DNA of 20,061 bases from Treponema sp. UBA3662. GTDB taxonomy: Bacteria; Spirochaetota; Spirochaetia; Treponematales; Treponemataceae. Positions within the stretch are counted from its first letter, which is position 1. Every line of letters starts with the position of its first letter. A program made the position numbers and the translations under genes. The stretch is taken from positions 1 to 20,061 of the forward strand of contig DFJV01000063.1 of NCBI GenBank assembly GCA_002373205.1. The letters are read 5' to 3'. Shown here piece by piece: positions 15,874 to 20,061 of the stretch. The notes below the pieces were generated by a model. It worked only from the letters and a program-made list of their open reading frames with translations, was not told the origin of the DNA and did not search any database.

Positions 15874-16033
15874 CAAGGGAGTACCCTTGGACCCCAAACT
15901 TAAGGGGAGCAACTTTTTTAACGTTAAAAAAGTTGCCTACTCCGAAGCGAGGTTTTTCCCTGCTTGAAACTTCGTTGCAAATGCCCCTTAACCCCCTCCC
16001 TTTCCCGGCACGGCTTAGGGCTAACGCCCTAAG
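15874..16033. repeat. Second hairpin-rich intergenic element
   Basis: Within 160 bases there are four self-complementary blocks: CAAGGG-agta-CCCTTG (15874-15889); CCCC/GGGG around AAACTTAA; a perfect 28-base palindrome GCAACTTTTTTAAC and its complement (15909-15936); and CTTAGGGC-taac-GCCCTAAG (16014-16033). Between them are GC-rich runs such as CCCCCTCCC. It lies between the divergent adenylate cyclase operon and the tRNA. It is not the same sequence as copies A-C but has the same style, so it is probably another repeat family. No gene is supported here. Confidence 0.6.
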
Positions 16034-16133
16034 AACCCAGTTTATTTTATTCTAGAGACAAGCTTAAGGTTTTTGGGGTGTTCAGCATTTTCCACGGTGT
16101 ATGGGCTCTAATTTTCTCTTATGTAAAGCAGTT

Positions 16134-16177
16134 GGAAATCAGATTTGGGCGCAACGAGAAAGCAAAATCTGATTTCC
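16134..16177. other. Long perfect stem-loop upstream of the tRNA
   Basis: GGAAATCAGATTT (16134-16146) and its exact complement (16165-16177) form a 13-bp stem with an 18-base loop. It ends 10 bases before the tRNA promoter. No T-tract follows, so it does not look like a standard terminator. It could be a regulator-binding palindrome or part of a repeat. Confidence 0.6.
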
Positions 16178-16187
16178 TTACGGCATA

Positions 16188-16216
16188 TTGACTAAAGGCG
16201 TTTTTTCTGCTATATT
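16188..16216 (+). promoter_or_regulatory. tRNA promoter
   Basis: TTGACT (16188-16193), a 17-base spacer, then TATATT (16211-16216) make a near-consensus promoter whose start would lie about 8-10 bases before the tRNA 5' end. Confidence 0.7.
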
Positions 16217-16231
16217 TTTTTCACTTTTAAT

Positions 16232-16305
<74 letters not shown>

Positions 16306-16311
16306 TGCTTT

Positions 16312-16347
16312 AAGGATTTACAATTTTTGGTTGTAAATCCTTTTTTT
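16312..16347 (+). terminator. Rho-independent terminator of the tRNA
   Basis: GGATTTACAA and its exact complement TTGTAAATCC (extended by two A-T pairs to 12 bp) enclose a seven-base loop and are followed by seven T. It starts seven bases after the tRNA. Confidence 0.88.
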
Positions 16348-16400
16348 ATGCCCAAACAGCAATTCTTGCGGCAGGTAGGCACTCCAAAAAAACAGAAAAA

Positions 16401-16411
16401 TATAATATAAT
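16401..16411 (+). promoter_or_regulatory. Overlapping -10 boxes directly before the HAMP cyclase gene
   Basis: TATAATATAAT contains two overlapping TATAAT hexamers; the second ends six bases before the ATG. No Shine-Dalgarno is present and no good -35 is seen. This is the same arrangement as before jetA, again predicting a leaderless transcript. Confidence 0.45.
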
Positions 16412-16417
16412 AGGCCT

Positions 16418-17929
16418 ATGAAGTTTAGGGAATTTTTTGTAAAGCACCACGCTATCCACTACGGCTTTATTTGTCTTATAGCAAACATTCTTGCCGTTGT
16501 TTCCACAAATCTGACAAGCTTCCCCATGCCGGACACCACTCCCCTGCGCGAATGGATTGAATTTATGCACAGCCACAGTGTCCTCGTTCTTGCAATAGCC
16601 ATAAGCTGCTACTCGCTGCCCACAATCCTCTGCATATTATACGGCTTAAAAACAATAAAATTCAGGCAGGAGCCAAAGGAATACACGGAAGTTTTAGTCC
16701 ACATGCCCATTGCATACTCGTTGCGGGGAACCACAGGCTGGATTTCCAATGCCCTCTGCGAAGTTGTTATTCTGCTCTACCTAAAGATTACTGCAAACAT
16801 GGACATTGCATTCATTCTGATTTCGTCATTTACATCTTACATCTTTCTGACCATCCTTACTTTTACGCTCTCCTTCTTTTCCCTGGAGACGCTGAACAGG
16901 AACCTTGTCTTGCCCGCACTCTATCCCCAGGGAAACATTTCCAGGGTAAACCGGGCTTCCTTGTCTTCTCTAAAAAACATGTTCCTTTTCTACTTTTTTT
17001 CTACAGCGGTATTTCCGACCGCATACCTTGGCATAAGGCTCTTTTTTACCAAAAGATACAACGTAGAGATTCCAAACTACCTTGATTTTGTTTTTACCTT
17101 GCTCCTCTTGCTGATTGGTCTGGTCCTTACATTTTTGATAGCTTACTTTTTCCAGAGGCCGCTTAAAAAGCTTACTGAATCCGCCAACGAAATTTCCAAG
17201 GGCAACTACGACGTTTCAACGAAAATCTGTTCTAATGACGAAATGGGCATTTTGGGCGACAGCTTTAACGCCATGGCAAAATCGCTAAAGGAAAAGGAGT
17301 TTATGCGGGATACATTCGGAAAGATTGTTACTCCTCAGGTTCGCGACTACCTTTTGAGCGGAAACGCTGGCTTAGGCGGAAAGACGCTTGAGATTACGGT
17401 TATGTTCTGCGACATACGCGGCTTTACCACCCTTTCTGAACACATGAGGCCAGAGGAAGTGGTTTCTTTGCTTAACAGCTATTTTACCGGCCTTGAAAAA
17501 TGCATTGCAAGCCACGGCGGGGTAATCAACAAGTACATTGGCGATGCAGTTATGGCACTTTTTGGGGCACCAGTTCCATCTTCCACCCACGCCACTGATG
17601 CTTACCTTGCAGCTTTGGACATGAGAAAGTCCCTTGTGGAGATGAACAAAAGCTTTGTGCAAAAAGGCATGCCGGAGATTCACTTTGGCATAGGCCTGCA
17701 TTCCGGGCCAGTTTTGGCAGGAAACATTGGGGCTTCCAGCAGGATGGAATACACCGTTATTGGAGACACGGTAAACACCGCAAGCAGAATTGAAGGCTTG
17801 TGCAAGACTTACAAGACGGACCTGCTTATTTCCGACACCACGGCAAACCTTTCCGGCGAGGAACTGACCTTTGTTGACGAGTCCGAAATTCGTGGCAGGA
17901 CCGGGAAAGTCAAGCTCTACACCAAATAG
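16418..17929 (+). CDS. HAMP-linked class III nucleotide cyclase
   Basis: A 503-residue inner-membrane protein predicted to make cyclic AMP. Five or six hydrophobic segments fill residues 10-245. A HAMP linker follows (about 247-295: RPLKKLTESANEISKGNYDV ... DEMGILGDSFNAMAKSL), then a class III cyclase domain (about 325-500). Metal ligands are Asp332 (FCDIRGFTT) and Asp376 (NKYIGDAVMA), the substrate lysine is Lys372, and the transition-state pair Asn453/Arg457 (GDTVNTASR). The adenine-contacting position is Thr446 (EYTVIGD) instead of Asp. That substitution defines the class IIIb group, several members of which respond to bicarbonate; the response here is inferred. It thus differs in type from the neighbouring minus-strand cyclase. 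No Shine-Dalgarno precedes the ATG, but TATAAT boxes do. It is a single-gene unit downstream of the tRNA terminator. Confidence 0.92.
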   Translation: MKFREFFVKHHAIHYGFICLIANILAVVSTNLTSFPMPDTTPLREWIEFMHSHSVLVLAIAISCYSLPTILCILYGLKTIKFRQEPKEYTEVLVHMPIAYSLRGTTGWISNALCEVVILLYLKITANMDIAFILISSFTSYIFLTILTFTLSFFSLETLNRNLVLPALYPQGNISRVNRASLSSLKNMFLFYFFSTAVFPTAYLGIRLFFTKRYNVEIPNYLDFVFTLLLLLIGLVLTFLIAYFFQRPLKKLTESANEISKGNYDVSTKICSNDEMGILGDSFNAMAKSLKEKEFMRDTFGKIVTPQVRDYLLSGNAGLGGKTLEITVMFCDIRGFTTLSEHMRPEEVVSLLNSYFTGLEKCIASHGGVINKYIGDAVMALFGAPVPSSTHATDAYLAALDMRKSLVEMNKSFVQKGMPEIHFGIGLHSGPVLAGNIGASSRMEYTVIGDTVNTASRIEGLCKTYKTDLLISDTTANLSGEELTFVDESEIRGRTGKVKLYTK

Positions 17930-17960
17930 AAAAAGCAATCAACGAACCTAGACACAAAGC

Positions 17961-18020
17961 ATCGGGGTATTGAACCATCCGCGCGAATAAATTTTGTGTG
18001 CAATAGCAAGCACGGCAGGG
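17961..18020 (+). repeat. Repeat flank shared with 699-751
   Basis: GC-TCGG-GGTATTGAACC-TC-GC--GAATAAA and the following GCAGGG block match 699-751 in order. Here it leads directly into repeat copy C, so it may be the 5' module of a longer composite repeat. Confidence 0.5.
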
Positions 18021-18084
18021 ATTGGAGGGGCGGCGTAGCCGTTGCCGTTAGGCAATGGAGGCGAAAGCCGGAACCCCGGAAAGC
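18018..18084 (+). repeat. Structured dispersed repeat, copy C (short form)
   Basis: It matches the first third of copies A and B: GGGATTGGA, then hairpin CGGC-gta-GCCG (18031-18041), hairpin TTGCC-gtta-GGCAA (18042-18055), TGGAG, hairpin GGC-gaaa-GCC (18060-18069), then GGAACCCCGGAAAGC. The first hairpin stem has different bases from copy A (CCGC/GCGG) but remains paired. The later long hairpins of A and B are missing. It lies in the 274 bp between the HAMP cyclase and the zinc-ribbon gene, where no gene is supported. Confidence 0.75.
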
Positions 18085-18168
18085 CCACACAAAAGCAGCT
18101 AGTGCGTTGCATAAAAAAAATCCGCTGGAAAGCTGGCATTGCCGCAAGATAAAAAAAGCAAATAATTT

Positions 18169-18196
18169 TTGAATATACCCAATACTGTGTTATAAT
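18169..18196 (+). promoter_or_regulatory. Promoter of the zinc-ribbon/TPM operon
   Basis: TTGAAT (18169-18174), a 16-base spacer, and TATAAT (18191-18196) preceded by TGT, giving an extended -10. The ATG follows after only seven bases and there is no Shine-Dalgarno, so the mRNA should be leaderless or nearly so. Confidence 0.65.
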
Positions 18197-18203
18197 CTAT
18201 TTT

Positions 18204-19325
18204 ATGGAAACAACTACAGAACACAAATGCCCTTCGTGCGGAGCCCCTCTGCACTTTGATCCCAACTCCCAGCTTTTGGTCTGTGACTACTGCGGAAACA
18301 AATTTACTATTGCGCAAGTTGAAGCTGCGGAAGCCGATCAATCTGCAGAAGCAAAAGAGGCAGCGGAAACACAAGAAGCAAAACCTTCCGAAATTGCCTT
18401 TGACTGGGGAGACTACAAGGCAAATCTTTCCGGCGAAAAACTTGAAGGAACAAAGATATTCGAATGCAAGTCGTGCGGTGCATCCATAGAAACAGACGCT
18501 ACCACCATGGCATTGACCTGTCCCTACTGCCACAACAACACCGTCTTGAACGAAGTTGCAACAGGCGGCCTAAAACCAAACAAGATAATCCCCTTCAAAT
18601 TCACCAAAGACAAGCTGCCGGGCATATTGCGCTCATTCTACTGGCAAAAGAAGCTTCTTCCACGCAACTTCTTTACCGCAAACAAAGTCGGAGAACCTAT
18701 CGGGGTATATGTTCCCTTCTGGCTCTTTGACACAAAGCTTTCCGGCAACGCAGTATTTTCCGCAAAAAAAACGAGAAGCTACACAAAGGGTGACTACCGC
18801 TACCACGAAACAAAGCATTATGACGTAAACAGGTCGGGCAGTCTAAGCTTTAAGCAGGTTCCTGTAGACGCAAGCAAAAAAATGGACAACGAGCTTATGG
18901 ATTCCCTAGAACCGTTCAACTATTCGGAACTTGTGGACTTTGACAACCGCTACCTTGCAGGATATTGCGCAGACCGCTTTGACCGCTCACCGGACGAAGA
19001 GCTTCCCCGCGCAAAAGACAGAATGACAAGGACAGCGGAAAAGCATTTCTCCAAGACAATTTCCGGCTATTCAGACGTAAAGATTAAAAACTGCAATTAC
19101 ACCACGGAAAACCCCAGCGTAATATATGCAATGGTTCCGGCCTACATCTTTGAATGCAACTACGAAGGAAAAAAATACCAGTATGCGGTAAACGGGCAGA
19201 CAGGAAAGATTGTTGGCGAGCTTCCAATAGACAAGAAAAAAGCAAAGTTCTGGTACTGGTTCATGTTCCTTATGACTGGAGGGCTAACAGCCTTCATCAT
19301 GCTTTTGCTTCAGATTATTTTCTAA
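18204..19325 (+). CDS. Double zinc-ribbon membrane protein
   Basis: A 373-residue protein with two N-terminal zinc ribbons: CPSCG...CDYCG (Cys9, 12, 27, 30) and CKSCG...CPYCH (Cys88, 91, 106, 109). They are separated by an Ala/Glu-rich linker (about 40-62). A conserved beta-rich middle follows (KPNKIIPFKFTKDKLPGILRSFYW, VYVPFWLFDTKLSGNA), with one C-terminal membrane segment in the last 25 residues. Proteins like this are often labelled TFIIB-type zinc-ribbon or PriA-like, but there is no helicase domain, so those names would mislead. The biochemical role is unknown; a membrane-anchored chaperone-like or regulatory role is only a guess. Relatives are commonly next to TPM-domain genes, as here: the next gene starts 17 bases downstream, so they form an operon. 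Confidence 0.85.
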   Translation: METTTEHKCPSCGAPLHFDPNSQLLVCDYCGNKFTIAQVEAAEADQSAEAKEAAETQEAKPSEIAFDWGDYKANLSGEKLEGTKIFECKSCGASIETDATTMALTCPYCHNNTVLNEVATGGLKPNKIIPFKFTKDKLPGILRSFYWQKKLLPRNFFTANKVGEPIGVYVPFWLFDTKLSGNAVFSAKKTRSYTKGDYRYHETKHYDVNRSGSLSFKQVPVDASKKMDNELMDSLEPFNYSELVDFDNRYLAGYCADRFDRSPDEELPRAKDRMTRTAEKHFSKTISGYSDVKIKNCNYTTENPSVIYAMVPAYIFECNYEGKKYQYAVNGQTGKIVGELPIDKKKAKFWYWFMFLMTGGLTAFIMLLLQIIF

Positions 19326-19342
19326 GGGGTAAGGTAACAAAG

Positions 19343-20061
19343 ATGAAAGAAAGAAATAGACTTTTACGCAGCATAACACTTTTGCTTTTGACCGCACTGT
19401 TGGCGGCAGTCCCTTCCGCAAGCATATACGCGGAGGGTGCAAGTGAATCTGGCGGAAGCGAATCCGGCGAGAGTGAATCTGGTGGCAGCGAAAGTGGCAG
19501 CACGAAAGGAAGCCCCAAGCAGATGTACAAGACAGGCATCTACCGGCTCAACGACTTTGGCGAAATTTTTGAAGAAGAAGAAAAAGACCGGCTCAACGCC
19601 CTCTTAAAGGAAGAAATGTCCAACTGCCACATGGACTTTCCAATTGCGGTAAAAAGAAAAGGAACTGCGACGGCAGAAGAATATTCAGACACCTTTTACG
19701 AACACAACGGCTTTGGCTGGGGAGACGGAAAAGACGGAGTAATGCTCATTGCCTATACCGACAGCCAGGAAGTCTTTGCAAAGGGCTACGGATTTGGCCA
19801 CTGGTTCCTCTCGGAGGAATTCAAGCAGACAGTTACCACCAGGCTTTCGCAGATGCGCAGCGAGGAAAAATCCTGGTCGCAGATAATCACTGCCTATACA
19901 GAACTCCTAAAAGCCCGCCAGCAGGAAATAAAGGAATCCGGCAAACCCGCATGGTACCCCAAGGACCTGGAAAACTTTAAAGACTTCCACGATGCAGATG
20001 CCCCCCGCTTGGTAGACCTTGCAGACATCTTTACTAAGGAAGAAGAAGAGCAGATGCTTTC
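19343..20061 (+). CDS. Secreted TPM-domain protein, 3' end outside window
   Basis: An open frame of 239 codons running off the right edge. An N-terminal signal peptide (KERNRLLRS, then LLLLTALLAAVPSASIYA, cleavage near residue 31) is followed by a Ser/Glu/Gly-rich linker and a TPM (Psb32/YgcG-like) domain. Typical features are YRLNDFGEIFEEEEKDRLNALL, FPIAV, a GFGWGDGKDGVMLIAY loop and a Gly-rich GYGFGH segment. TPM domains are extracytoplasmic and have been linked to photosystem repair, phosphatase activity or membrane-protein interaction; the role here is unknown. The last visible residues (RLVDLADIFTKEEEEQML) resemble the start of the first domain, so a second TPM domain probably begins at the edge. 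AAGG at 19331-19334, eight bases before the ATG, supports the start. It is co-transcribed with the zinc-ribbon gene. Confidence 0.85.
   Translation, partial: MKERNRLLRSITLLLLTALLAAVPSASIYAEGASESGGSESGESESGGSESGSTKGSPKQMYKTGIYRLNDFGEIFEEEEKDRLNALLKEEMSNCHMDFPIAVKRKGTATAEEYSDTFYEHNGFGWGDGKDGVMLIAYTDSQEVFAKGYGFGHWFLSEEFKQTVTTRLSQMRSEEKSWSQIITAYTELLKARQQEIKESGKPAWYPKDLENFKDFHDADAPRLVDLADIFTKEEEEQML
19440..19500 (+). repeat. Short in-frame repeats encoding a Ser-Glu-Gly linker
   Basis: Imperfect 15-base units encode SESGG/SESGE repeats between the signal peptide and the TPM domain. Such codon-level repeats vary easily in copy number; the encoded linker would be flexible and acidic. Confidence 0.7.

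Noticed and set aside
17372..17938. 188-codon open frame on the minus strand
   Set aside because: Antisense to the intact cyclase catalytic domain.

Overview
The window looks like a chromosomal segment of a host-associated or gut spirochaete close to Treponema. This is an inference from the protein repertoire (several membrane nucleotide cyclases, small outer-membrane barrels, a zinc-ribbon/TPM pair), moderate GC, and GC-rich intergenic repeats. No taxonomic search could be run.

Layout. Positions 2-655 hold the decayed 3' part of an unrecognised gene, followed by repeat-like non-coding DNA. At 1112-1468 is an ArsC/Spx-fold thioredoxin-like gene. Positions 1643-8141 form a compact four-gene operon that I identify as a complete Wadjet (JetABCD) system: kleisin-like JetA, winged-helix JetB, SMC ATPase JetC and Toprim nuclease JetD. 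In characterised relatives this complex extrudes and cuts small circular DNA such as plasmids. A long-chain acyl-CoA ligase (8499-10235) follows, sandwiched between two inverted copies of a structured, roughly 240-250 bp repeat. Next come a 7TM-PAS-GGDEF diguanylate cyclase (10657-12156) and a convergent minus-strand operon of a membrane adenylate cyclase plus two tandemly duplicated small outer-membrane barrels (15796-12392). A tRNA with CAU anticodon, most like tRNA-Ile2, sits at 16232-16305 with its own promoter and terminator. A second, HAMP-linked class III cyclase follows (16418-17929). The window ends with a zinc-ribbon membrane protein and a secreted TPM-domain protein cut by the window edge.

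How the parts fit. The Wadjet operon is the defence module. About 7 kb of the window (10.6-17.9 kb) is second-messenger signalling: one c-di-GMP synthase and two differently built class III cyclases, one with a carbohydrate-binding-like periplasmic segment and co-transcribed with the surface proteins.

The most unusual non-coding signals are: (i) a dispersed repeat whose three copies keep hairpins through paired base changes; (ii) several genes with a TATAAT-like box only 6-11 nt before the ATG and no Shine-Dalgarno, suggesting leaderless or near-leaderless mRNAs; (iii) two degenerate tail-ends of a GGDEF gene in tandem behind the intact gene.
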